Below, piece by piece: positions 19,163 to 27,005 of a stretch of DNA of 64,000 bases. Below the pieces are notes generated by a model. That model worked only from the letters and a program-made list of their open reading frames with translations. It was not told the origin of the DNA and did no database searches. Location of the stretch: contig JAUXRI010000013.1 in assembly GCA_030681895.1 (NCBI GenBank), forward strand, positions 22,205 to 86,204, in the 5' to 3' direction. Both the position numbers and the translations under genes were made by a program. The stretch is from Myxococcales bacterium (GTDB lineage Bacteria > Myxococcota > Myxococcia > Myxococcales > Myxococcaceae). Position 1 is the first letter of the stretch. Each line of letters begins with the position of its first letter.

Positions 19163-21886
19163 ATGACACTCCTCCCCCTGCTCGCCGCCGCGACGATCGC
19201 CGCTGCTCCGTCGCTCTCGTCAACCATCGACGTGAAGTTCGAGAAGTTCGTGCTCGAGAACGGGCTCACGCTCGTCGTGCATGAGGATCACAAGGCACCG
19301 ATCGTCGCCGTCAACGTCTGGTACCACGTGGGCGCCAAGGACGAAGTGCCCGGCAAGAGCGGCTTCGCGCACCTCTTCGAGCACCTGATGTTCAACGGCT
19401 CCGAGAACTTCAACACCGACTACTTCAAGGCGCTCGGCGCGATGGGCGGCACCGATCTCAACGGCACCACCAACCGCGATCGCACCAACTACTTCCAGAA
19501 CGTGCCGGTGAGCGGGCTCGACCGCGTGCTCTTCCTCGAGAGCGATCGCATGGGCCACCTGCTCGGCGTCGTCGACAAGGCGCGCCTCGATGAGCAGCGC
19601 GGCGTGGTGCAGAACGAGAAACGCCAGAGCGAGAACCAGCCCTACGGCCAGGTCTTCAACGAGGCCAACAAGGTGCTCTTCCCCTCGCACCACCCGTACG
19701 CGTACCCGCGCGGGACGGTGCTCGGCAGCATGGAAGATCTCGACGCCGCCTCCCTCAAGGACGTGCAGGACTGGTTCAAGGCCTGGTACGGCCCGAGCAA
19801 CGCGACGCTCGTCATCGCCGGAGACATCGACGCGAAGACGGCGCTCGAGAAGGTGAAGAAGTACTTCGGCGACATCCCCGCGGGGCCGCCGGTGCAGCGC
19901 AAGGGTGAGTGGGCCGAGAAGCTCCCCAGCACCATCCGCAAGGAGCTCGAAGACCGCGTGCCGCAGACGCGCCTGTACCGCTTCTGGGTGACGCCGAGCG
20001 TGACCAACACCGACAACGACTACCTGCAGATCGCCACCGCGCTCCTCGCGCAAGGCAAGACGAGCCGGCTCTTCAAGCGCCTCGTGTACACCGAGCAGAT
20101 CGCCACCGACGTGAGCGCGGGCATCTGGGACGGAGAGATGGCCGGCCAGGGCATTCTGACGGCCACCGTGAAGCCGGGCGTCGAGCTGGCGAAGGTGGAG
20201 CGCGCCATCGACGAAGAGCTCGCGAAGTTCCTCAAAGAGGGCCCGACGGCCGACGAGCTCGCGCGGCTCAAGACGCAGTCCATCGCTGGCGTCATCCGTG
20301 GCCTCGAGCGCATCGGCGGGTTCGGCGGCAAGAGCGACGTGCTCGCCGAGAGCCAGGTGTACTTCGGCAAGCCTGACGCCTGGAGAGACGCGCTCAAGAC
20401 GTTCGAGACCGCGACACCGAAGCAGGTTCAGACCGCCGCGCAGTCATGGCTCGGCGCCCCGCACCTCGACATCATCGTCCGCCCCTTCGGCACCTTCACC
20501 GCGGCGAAGGACGGCGTCGATCGCAAGAAGCTCCCCGAGCTCGCGGCGCCGCCAGCCGTGTCGTTCCCGACGCTCCAACGCGCGACGTTGAAGAACGGCC
20601 TCAAGGTGGTGCTCGCCGAGCGTCGTGGCGTGCCCGTGCTCGACCTGCGGCTGCGCCTGGAGGGCGGCACGGCCGGTGAGGCTCCCGCGAAGGCCGGCCT
20701 CGCGAGCCTGACGATGGATCTGCTCGACGAAGGCGCCGGCAAACGGTCTGCGATTCAGATCAGCGAAGAGCTGCAGCGGCTCGGCGCGACGCTCTCCGTG
20801 GGCGCGGGCCTCGACGTCTCGTCGGTGTCGATGACGGCGCTGAAGGCCAACGTCGAGCCGTCGCTCGCGCTGATGGCCGAGGTGGTGACGAAGCCGACGT
20901 TCCCGCAGGCCGACTTCGAGCGGCTCAAGAACCAGCGGCTCGCCGGCATCAAGCAGGAGAAGAACTCTCCCAGCGGCCTCGCGTCGCGCCTGTCTGGAAA
21001 GCTCTTCTTCGGAGAGGGCCACCCGTACGCGTTGCCCTCCTCTGGCTTCGAGGCGTCGGTGGCGACGCTGACCCGCGAGGACGTCATGGCGTTCGCGAAA
21101 GAGATGCTGCAGCCGGGCGCCGCGACGCTGGGCGTGGTGGGTGACACGTCGATGGCCGAACTGCTCCCGAAGCTCGAGAAGGCCTTCGGTGGGTGGACGG
21201 GTGGCGCGGCGAAGCGGCTGACGATTCCCGAGGTGGCGCTCGCGACGAAGCCGACCGTGTGGCTCGTCGATCGCCCCGGCAGCCAGCAGAGCGTCATTCT
21301 CGTCGGCCACCCGACCGTCACCACCAACAACCCCGATGAAGCGGCCATCGTCGGCTTCAACATCGTGCTCGGCGGTGACTTCAACTCGCGCCTCAACATG
21401 AACCTGCGCGAGGACAAACACTGGAGCTACGGCGTGCGCACCTTCCTCTCTGACGCGCGCGGGCAGCGGCTCTTCGGTGTCTCGGCGCCGGTGCAGACCG
21501 ACAAGACGAAAGAGAGCCTCGCCGAGATCCAGAAAGAAGTGACCGAGCTGCTCGGCAAGCGCCCCACCACGGCCGCGGAGTTCGACCGCATTCAGGCCGA
21601 CCGCGTGCTCAAGCTCCCCGGCGCGTGGGAGACGATGTCGTCGGTGCAGGGCTCGATGGGCCAGGTGATCGTCTACGGGCTCGCCGACGACTACTTCCAG
21701 ACGTGGGCCGACAAGGTGCGCACGCTCAAGCGTGAGGACTACGACGCTGCCGCGAAGAAGGTGCTCAAGCCGCAGAGCCTGGTCTGGGTGGTGGTGGGCG
21801 ATCGTTCGAAGATCGAAGCCGGTGTTCGTGAGCTGAAGCTCGGTACCGTCACGGTCATCGACGCCGATGGCAACGAGGTGAAGTGA
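19163..21886 (+). CDS. M16-family zinc protease, two-domain, exported
   Basis: A 907-residue protein of the pitrilysin/insulinase family with a short signal sequence (MTLLPLLAAATIAAAP). It contains two M16 units. The N-terminal unit carries the inverted zinc motif HLFEH (His70, Glu73, His74) and a downstream glutamate-rich helix (DEQRGVVQNEKRQ), so it is catalytically complete. The C-terminal unit (from about 470) keeps the fold but lacks HxxEH, as usual for the inactive half. Such enzymes degrade peptides in the periplasm. The next gene, a Ser/Thr kinase, starts 4 bases after the stop, so they form an operon. Confidence 0.93.
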   Translation: MTLLPLLAAATIAAAPSLSSTIDVKFEKFVLENGLTLVVHEDHKAPIVAVNVWYHVGAKDEVPGKSGFAHLFEHLMFNGSENFNTDYFKALGAMGGTDLNGTTNRDRTNYFQNVPVSGLDRVLFLESDRMGHLLGVVDKARLDEQRGVVQNEKRQSENQPYGQVFNEANKVLFPSHHPYAYPRGTVLGSMEDLDAASLKDVQDWFKAWYGPSNATLVIAGDIDAKTALEKVKKYFGDIPAGPPVQRKGEWAEKLPSTIRKELEDRVPQTRLYRFWVTPSVTNTDNDYLQIATALLAQGKTSRLFKRLVYTEQIATDVSAGIWDGEMAGQGILTATVKPGVELAKVERAIDEELAKFLKEGPTADELARLKTQSIAGVIRGLERIGGFGGKSDVLAESQVYFGKPDAWRDALKTFETATPKQVQTAAQSWLGAPHLDIIVRPFGTFTAAKDGVDRKKLPELAAPPAVSFPTLQRATLKNGLKVVLAERRGVPVLDLRLRLEGGTAGEAPAKAGLASLTMDLLDEGAGKRSAIQISEELQRLGATLSVGAGLDVSSVSMTALKANVEPSLALMAEVVTKPTFPQADFERLKNQRLAGIKQEKNSPSGLASRLSGKLFFGEGHPYALPSSGFEASVATLTREDVMAFAKEMLQPGAATLGVVGDTSMAELLPKLEKAFGGWTGGAAKRLTIPEVALATKPTVWLVDRPGSQQSVILVGHPTVTTNNPDEAAIVGFNIVLGGDFNSRLNMNLREDKHWSYGVRTFLSDARGQRLFGVSAPVQTDKTKESLAEIQKEVTELLGKRPTTAAEFDRIQADRVLKLPGAWETMSSVQGSMGQVIVYGLADDYFQTWADKVRTLKREDYDAAAKKVLKPQSLVWVVVGDRSKIEAGVRELKLGTVTVIDADGNEVK

Positions 21887-21890
21887 CGCG

Positions 21891-23828
21891 ATGCCCGACG
21901 ACCCGGCACAGACGCTCGACGAGCTGTGGACTCGGCTGAAGCTCGACTCGTTGCCTGCCGACGCGGGGGCGAACGAAGACCTGCGCGCCACGCGCACCCG
22001 TGACTGGGCGCAGGACACCCTGCGCGTCGAGCGGCACGAGGTGCTCACCGAGCGGGTCGATCTGCCGCGCATCTCGTTGACGCCACCGGGCGCCGAGCCG
22101 CAGCAACTCCACCAGGATCTCGTCGTCGTCGGCGTGCTCGGTGAAGGCGGCATGGGCCGGGTGCTGCTCGCGCGGCAGCAGTCGCTCGGCCGCAACGTCG
22201 CAGTGAAGATCGCTCGCCCGAACCTGCCGGCGAAGCTGTCGGCGGCGCTGCTCCACGAGGGCCGAATCATGGGCTCGCTGGAGCACCCGTGCATCGTGCC
22301 GGTCTACGCGCTCGCGTCAGATGACGGCAGGCCGGCGCTGGTGATGAAGCGCATCGATGGCGTGGCGTGGAGCCATCTGCTCGCCGACCCCGGCGCCCCT
22401 GCGTGGAGCCGGCTCTCGCCCGACGACGGCGATCACCTCGAGGCCAACGTCACGGTGCTGATTCAGGTGTGCAACGCCGTCGCGTTCGCGCACCGCAGCG
22501 GTGTCGTCCATCGCGACCTCAAGCCGAGCAACGTGCTCATCGGTGAGTTCGGCGAGGTGTACGTGGCCGACTGGGGCGTCGCGACGACGAAGCCCCTGCC
22601 CACCGAGTCCCGAAGGCCGAACCTCATCGGCACCCCCGTCTACATGGCGCCCGAGATGGTGACCGGTGACGACGCGCAGATGGATGAGCGCACCGACATC
22701 TTCCTGCTCGGCGCGAACCTGTTCGAGGTGCTGGCGCGGCGACCGCCGTGGGGCGGCGCTGATTTGAAGTCCGTGCTGCGCGAGGCGCTGGAGTGCTCGG
22801 TCCCGTCCCTCCCTTCGACGGCACCGGAAGAGCTGGTCGAGGTGTGCCGGAAGGCGATGGCGCGATCGCCGAACGATCGCTACGCCGACGCGCTGCAGCT
22901 TCGAGACGCGCTCTTGTCGTGGCGGCGGCACCGTGGGTCGGTCGAGCTGGCGCGCGCGGCCCATCAACAACTCGACGAGCTCCTCTCGGTCTTGCGCAGT
23001 GGCTCGAAGGACCGCGTCGTCATCTCTCCCCTGCTCTCGGCGTCACGCTTCGGGTTCGCCCAGGCGCTCAGGGACTGGCCCGAGAACGAGCTCGCGAAGG
23101 ACGGTCTGCACGACAGCATCGAGGCTGCCGCGCGCTTCGAGCTGGGCCAGGGAAACCTCGAGGCCGGCCGGGCGCTCGTGAACGAGTTGGATGAAGTGCC
23201 CCCGTCGTTGCGAGAGGCGCTCCACCGCGTCGAGGCCTCTGCGGCCGATCGGGAGCGGCGAGATCAGAAGGTCGCCAACCTCGCGCGTGAGCTCGACCCG
23301 GCGGTCTCGGAGCATCAGCGGCGGCGGTTCACCATCATGATGGTGCTCGCGACGACCGTCGTCGTGGTGGGAGGCAACTTCTCTGATGCAGGCAAGGCGC
23401 TGCTCGCGCGCTTCGGCCCGTACGCGCTCTCGGCGCTGATGGGCTTCCTCGGCCTCTCGTACACGGTGTCGCTGATCATCGGCAGAAAGGCGTTGTTGGC
23501 GACGCGGCTCAACCGGCACGTCGCAGGCATCATCGGCATCGGCGTGTTCGGGCCGCTGGTGCATCGGCTGCTGGCCGTGCAGATCGGCGCGTCTCGCCAG
23601 GACGTGATGATGGGCGACCTCGTGATGACGGCGGCGGTGGCCGCGGCGGGTGGGCTGATGCTCCACTGGATCTTCTTCTTCGCGACCGGTGCGTTCCTCG
23701 CTGGAGCCTTCGCGAGCGTGCTCTTCCCCGAGCACCTGAGCCTCATCTACGCCTTGTCGACGGTGTCTTCGTTGCTCGTCATCACGCTGAGCTGGAAGAA
23801 GTGGCGGAGCGAACTCGACGTGCGGTGA
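21891..23828 (+). CDS. Transmembrane serine/threonine protein kinase
   Basis: A 645-residue eukaryote-like kinase. Residues 78-340 form the kinase domain: glycine loop GEGGMG (84-89), Lys106 in VAVKIA, Glu123 in helix C, HRDLKPSN (207-214), DWG in place of DFG (227-229) and APE (253-255). After a helical linker, the C-terminal 180 residues contain about four membrane segments with no extracellular sensor domain, so it is anchored at the C-terminus. The DWG variant keeps the metal-binding Asp, so activity is expected. It is sandwiched between an M16 protease (4-base gap) and a PAP2 phosphatase (21-base gap), suggesting it regulates an envelope process together with them. Confidence 0.93.
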   Translation: MPDDPAQTLDELWTRLKLDSLPADAGANEDLRATRTRDWAQDTLRVERHEVLTERVDLPRISLTPPGAEPQQLHQDLVVVGVLGEGGMGRVLLARQQSLGRNVAVKIARPNLPAKLSAALLHEGRIMGSLEHPCIVPVYALASDDGRPALVMKRIDGVAWSHLLADPGAPAWSRLSPDDGDHLEANVTVLIQVCNAVAFAHRSGVVHRDLKPSNVLIGEFGEVYVADWGVATTKPLPTESRRPNLIGTPVYMAPEMVTGDDAQMDERTDIFLLGANLFEVLARRPPWGGADLKSVLREALECSVPSLPSTAPEELVEVCRKAMARSPNDRYADALQLRDALLSWRRHRGSVELARAAHQQLDELLSVLRSGSKDRVVISPLLSASRFGFAQALRDWPENELAKDGLHDSIEAAARFELGQGNLEAGRALVNELDEVPPSLREALHRVEASAADRERRDQKVANLARELDPAVSEHQRRRFTIMMVLATTVVVVGGNFSDAGKALLARFGPYALSALMGFLGLSYTVSLIIGRKALLATRLNRHVAGIIGIGVFGPLVHRLLAVQIGASRQDVMMGDLVMTAAVAAAGGLMLHWIFFFATGAFLAGAFASVLFPEHLSLIYALSTVSSLLVITLSWKKWRSELDVR

Positions 23829-23849
23829 CCGGCGGCACACGATGCGCGG

Positions 23850-24659
23850 GTGATCGCCTTCGCCCTCGCCGCCGTCGTCGCCGCCAGCCCCGCGCCGCAC
23901 CGTCTGAAGTGGGACCCCCGAATCGATCTGCCCGTCACCGGCGTGCTGATGGCCGGCTGGGTGGTGAGCGAGTTGGCCCTCAAAGATTCGCTCGCGCCCG
24001 ATGCGTGCCGCTGGTGCGCGACGAACGCCTTCGACACTGGCGTTCGCCGCGCGTTCAACCCGAGCTTGAGCCCGAGCTCGTCTGGCATTCGGCCGGCGGC
24101 GACGGCGTCTGACATTCTCGGCTTCGTCGCGGTGCCGCTGCTCGTCGCGGGCATCGACGCCCTGGGAGCGATGGACTCGCCCGAGTTCCTCAAGACGTGG
24201 GGCATCGACCTGGTGATCATCCTCGAGGCGACGTTCTCGGCCCTGGCGGTGAACCAGACCGTGAAGTTCGCGGCCGGCCGCGGGAGGCCGTACTCGGTCG
24301 ATGCGCCGGCAGAGCTGCTCGCGCAGGCAAGAGATCCTCACGATCACACCCTGTCGTTCTTCTCGGGCCACACCACCTTCACGGTCGGCCTCGCGGTGTC
24401 GGGCGGCGTCGTCGGTATGCTCCGCGGGTACCGGTTGGGCTGGCTGAGCTGGGCGGTGGCGCTGCCGCTGGCGTTGACGACCGCGACGCTGCGCATGGCG
24501 GCGGACAAACATTGGATGACGGACATTCTGGTGGGCGCGGCCGTGGGGAGCGCATTCTCGGTGGCGTTGCCGCTGCTGTTCCATGGCCGCGAAGACGCGC
24601 CGGTCAGCGTGCGGGTGAGCCCGACGCCGAACGGGGTCAGCCTGGCCGGGACGTTCTGA
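23850..24659 (+). CDS. PAP2-family membrane phosphatase
   Basis: A 269-residue membrane protein of the phosphatidic acid phosphatase 2 superfamily with a GTG start at 23850 and a signal-like N-terminus. The three signature motifs are present: KFAAGRGRP (139-147), FSGH (171-174) and RMAADKHWMTD (215-225), with His174 and His221 as catalytic residues. About six hydrophobic segments are seen. By family knowledge it dephosphorylates a lipid phosphate, such as undecaprenyl pyrophosphate or phosphatidic acid, at the outer face of the inner membrane. Last gene of the M16-kinase-PAP2 row; it converges on the TOPRIM-like gene with a 9-base gap. Confidence 0.92.
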   Translation: MIAFALAAVVAASPAPHRLKWDPRIDLPVTGVLMAGWVVSELALKDSLAPDACRWCATNAFDTGVRRAFNPSLSPSSSGIRPAATASDILGFVAVPLLVAGIDALGAMDSPEFLKTWGIDLVIILEATFSALAVNQTVKFAAGRGRPYSVDAPAELLAQARDPHDHTLSFFSGHTTFTVGLAVSGGVVGMLRGYRLGWLSWAVALPLALTTATLRMAADKHWMTDILVGAAVGSAFSVALPLLFHGREDAPVSVRVSPTPNGVSLAGTF

Positions 24660-24668
24660 AACGAGTTC

Positions 24669-25241
24669 TCAGGCCTCGGAGCTCAGCACTCGTTTCACAT
24701 CGTCGAGCCACCGCTTGAGATCGTTAGAGAGGGGTTCGGGCTTTCCGTCCCAGTCAGCGACGATCGCTTCCATCTGCGCAGTCGAAAGGCTTCCGAGGGC
24801 CTCCTGAGCTCCGACTTTGGACCAGCCACCCTTCTTCCGATCTCCGCGAAGCTCGAGCACCCAGCCCTCAATGCATGGTTCGACCACTGCAAGCGCAACG
24901 TGACTGTGCGCGTCTCTGAGTGTCGTGAGAACCGCCGCTCGCTCCTCACTGCCGTCGGTGTCGCGGCCATAGATGAGGACGTCGCATTCAGCTTCGCGCG
25001 TTCGTTGGAGCGCGCCGGCGAATCGCTTGCGCTCTCCTTCTTCGAGACCACGTCCGACTCCCAAGACCGGAAGTCGTCGGTACGCGCAGCCGTCGTGGAT
25101 CTGCCATCCCGATGGCGCCTGCCGGTGAGCGAGCGTGCCGAGAACGCCATTCTCGGTCTTCTTTGCGCGGTACGGCTCGTCGGTCTCCCAGCGACCGATG
25201 TCATGTTGCCCTTCTCCGACGAGGAAGACCTTCAGCGACAT
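24669..25241 (-). CDS. TOPRIM-like (DUF4276-type) protein of a two-gene ATPase module
   Basis: A 190-residue protein that looks like a compact TOPRIM-fold nuclease. It starts with a beta strand ending in glutamate (KVFLVGEGQHD, Glu10), has a DxD motif (VLIYGRDTDGSEE, Asp94 and Asp96) and a later acidic helix start (EPCIEGWVLE, Glu125), the order expected for TOPRIM metal ligands and for DUF4276 proteins. It begins 2 bases after the stop of the AAA ATPase gene, so the two are made together. In known defence systems (OLD-family, Gabija, PARIS) an ABC/AAA ATPase works with a TOPRIM domain as the effector nuclease; the same role is inferred here. The exact family is not certain without a profile search. 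Confidence 0.68.
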   Translation of the reverse strand: MSLKVFLVGEGQHDIGRWETDEPYRAKKTENGVLGTLAHRQAPSGWQIHDGCAYRRLPVLGVGRGLEEGERKRFAGALQRTREAECDVLIYGRDTDGSEERAAVLTTLRDAHSHVALAVVEPCIEGWVLELRGDRKKGGWSKVGAQEALGSLSTAQMEAIVADWDGKPEPLSNDLKRWLDDVKRVLSSEA

Positions 25242-25243
25242 GC

Positions 25244-26191
25244 TCAGGGCTTCCGCTTCGGGTTGAGCAGCGCCTCTTCGCTGACGCCGTCGCTCAGCGC
25301 GATCCAGAGCTCACCAAGGTTCCACGCGGAAGCGCGCTCAGCGAAGTGAGGCGTCTTGTCCATGCGAGTGAACTTCGTGCCCTCGGCCTCGGTGCGGGTC
25401 ACGAGGGTCACTTCGTGGGCTTCGAGTTCGTTGATGATGAGCGGGCTGTGAGTCGCCATCAGGATCTGCGTGGTCTTCGAGACCTCGCGGAGGATGCGGA
25501 CGACTTCCTTGATGCGCGCGGGGTGAAGCCCGTTCTCGGGCTCTTCGATCAGGAGCATCGAGGGCTTCTCGATGTAGGGCAGCAAGGAGAACGCCAGGAA
25601 GTACAGCATGCCTTCCGACATGTGTTCGGGCCGGACCTCAGTGCCGTCTTTGAGGCGAACGCCGATTGCTCGACCGCTGCTTGTGGTGAACAGCCGAAAG
25701 CCCCCGACCGTTGGGAACATCGCCAGAACCTGAGCTTCGAGCTTCTCGCGATCAGCCAGACTCCGCGCGAGCAGCCCGTCAACCAGGCGACCGAGGCCGG
25801 CACCTCGTTCGTTGACGAAGTCGAAGGGGGTGCCATCGACGAGCAGAGGATGAGCTTCGCGCATCGCGTCTGGGTCGAGGCGCAAGGTTCGTGCGCGAGC
25901 TGAGATCTTGCCGCGAGCACGAATGCCTTGCATCACCTTGTTCGCGGCCGAGGAGAACTCGTCCGATTCTCCAGCAAGACGAAGCGACCAGGGCCAGTTG
26001 GCTTTCTGTTGCGCCAAGAGCGGATGTCCACTTCCAACGAAAGATCCGACGATGGCCTCGATCGCACGAAGGGTCATCGACTTGCCGGAATCGTTCGGCC
26101 CGATCAGCGCGTGGAATGGCGACAACTCAAGCGTCGCGTCCTTGATCGGCCCGAAGCTCTGAATCCTGACCTGCTCGATGACCGGGGACAT
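25244..26191 (-). CDS. AAA/ABC-type ATPase, OLD/RecF-like, partner of the TOPRIM-like protein
   Basis: A 315-residue soluble ATPase of the AAA_15/AAA_21 (OLD/SMC-like) group. Walker A is GPNDSGKS (31-38), a shortened ABC signature is at MSEGM (191-195), Walker B is LLIEEPENG (212-220), and the H-loop is MATHSP with His248. The insertion between Walker A and the signature is short and lacks a long coiled coil, unlike Rad50. No nuclease domain is fused; instead a separate TOPRIM-like gene follows after 2 bases. This split organisation resembles anti-phage modules such as PARIS. Upstream is a dyad-rich 115-base region shared with lspA. Weak ribosome site; regulation unknown. Confidence 0.88.
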   Translation of the reverse strand: MSPVIEQVRIQSFGPIKDATLELSPFHALIGPNDSGKSMTLRAIEAIVGSFVGSGHPLLAQQKANWPWSLRLAGESDEFSSAANKVMQGIRARGKISARARTLRLDPDAMREAHPLLVDGTPFDFVNERGAGLGRLVDGLLARSLADREKLEAQVLAMFPTVGGFRLFTTSSGRAIGVRLKDGTEVRPEHMSEGMLYFLAFSLLPYIEKPSMLLIEEPENGLHPARIKEVVRILREVSKTTQILMATHSPLIINELEAHEVTLVTRTEAEGTKFTRMDKTPHFAERASAWNLGELWIALSDGVSEEALLNPKRKP

Positions 26192-26207
26192 GGTGTCTGG
26201 AACCTAC

Positions 26208-26288
26208 CTTGCCGGAACACGGCGTCACTTTCACGCAGGGGCAAGCTTGCGTCGCTCCAGGGTCGTTTTTCGACCCTGCTGCGACGCA
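26208..26288. promoter_or_regulatory. Dyad cluster with a 41-base interrupted hairpin between the ATPase module and lspA
   Basis: The main dyad at 26248-26288 has an inner stem CAGGGTCG / CGACCCTG around a TTTTT loop, a two-base mismatch, and an outer stem TGCGTCGC / GCGACGCA. Just beside it is the palindrome GCAAGCTTGC (26241-26250), and CTTGCC / GGCAAG frame the 26208-26246 interval. It could act as an operator for the divergent genes, a structured leader of lspA (its start is 19 bases away), or a small structured RNA. Confidence 0.55.
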
Positions 26289-26306
26289 CGACACGCCAGT
26301 CGACCC

Positions 26307-26942
26307 ATGTCTGACCGGTTGCGCGCCAAGCGCCGGGGTGGCAAGGCCCTGCCCGTGTCAATCGCGCGCCGTTTCATCCTCTTCGGGGTCGTCACCTTCA
26401 TCTCCATCGCGCTCGATCAGGTGACGAAGGTGCTGGCGACCGAGGCCTTCAAGGGCAAGCCCACGCTCTCGTACCTGGGCGACACCTTTCGTTTTCAGTT
26501 CGCGACGAACGAAGGCGCCTTCCTCTCGCTGGGTGGCAACCTGCCGGCGAGCGCGCGGTTCTGGCTCCTCACCGTCGGCGTCGGCGGCCTGCTGCTCGCC
26601 ATCACAGTGCAGGCGCTCCGCAACCCGGTCGATACCGCCAACCTCACCGGCTACGCGCTCATCGTCTCGGGTGGCTTCTCGAACTGGATCGATCGCGCCC
26701 GCTTCGACGGCGTCGTCGTCGACTTCATGAACATGGGCCTGGGGTCGCTCCGGACGGGCGTCTTCAACATCGCCGACCTCGCGATCCTCGCGGGCATCGG
26801 CGTGTTGCTCATCTCGGGCTGGAAGCAGGACCGCGCCGCCAAGGCGAAAGCCGCGCAACCGGCCGACACCACTGCGCCGCCGACTCACCCAGTCGCAGCC
26901 GACCCTGCCCCCGCGCCCGAAACTCCGCGTCAGGACAGCTGA
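26307..26942 (+). CDS. lspA: Lipoprotein signal peptidase (SPase II)
   Basis: A 211-residue inner-membrane aspartic peptidase that removes signal peptides from prolipoproteins. The start ATG at 26307 was chosen because upstream frame sequence runs through the dyad and is not membrane-type. Four membrane segments are seen. Catalytic aspartates are Asp139 (DGVVVDFMN) and Asp157 (FNIAD), 18 residues apart as in E. coli LspA (Asp123 and Asp141). The conserved NxGA box appears as NEGAF (68-72) and the NLIDR box as NWIDR. The C-terminus carries a 40-residue Ala/Pro-rich cytoplasmic tail that the usual 160-180-residue enzymes lack. The many lipoproteins in this window are expected substrates. Confidence 0.93.
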   Translation: MSDRLRAKRRGGKALPVSIARRFILFGVVTFISIALDQVTKVLATEAFKGKPTLSYLGDTFRFQFATNEGAFLSLGGNLPASARFWLLTVGVGGLLLAITVQALRNPVDTANLTGYALIVSGGFSNWIDRARFDGVVVDFMNMGLGSLRTGVFNIADLAILAGIGVLLISGWKQDRAAKAKAAQPADTTAPPTHPVAADPAPAPETPRQDS

Positions 26943-27005
26943 AGCTGAAGGCACACCAGTTGCTCTGAGGGCTGGCGAGTCGTTCTCCCTCCTCCCGGGG
27001 CAATC

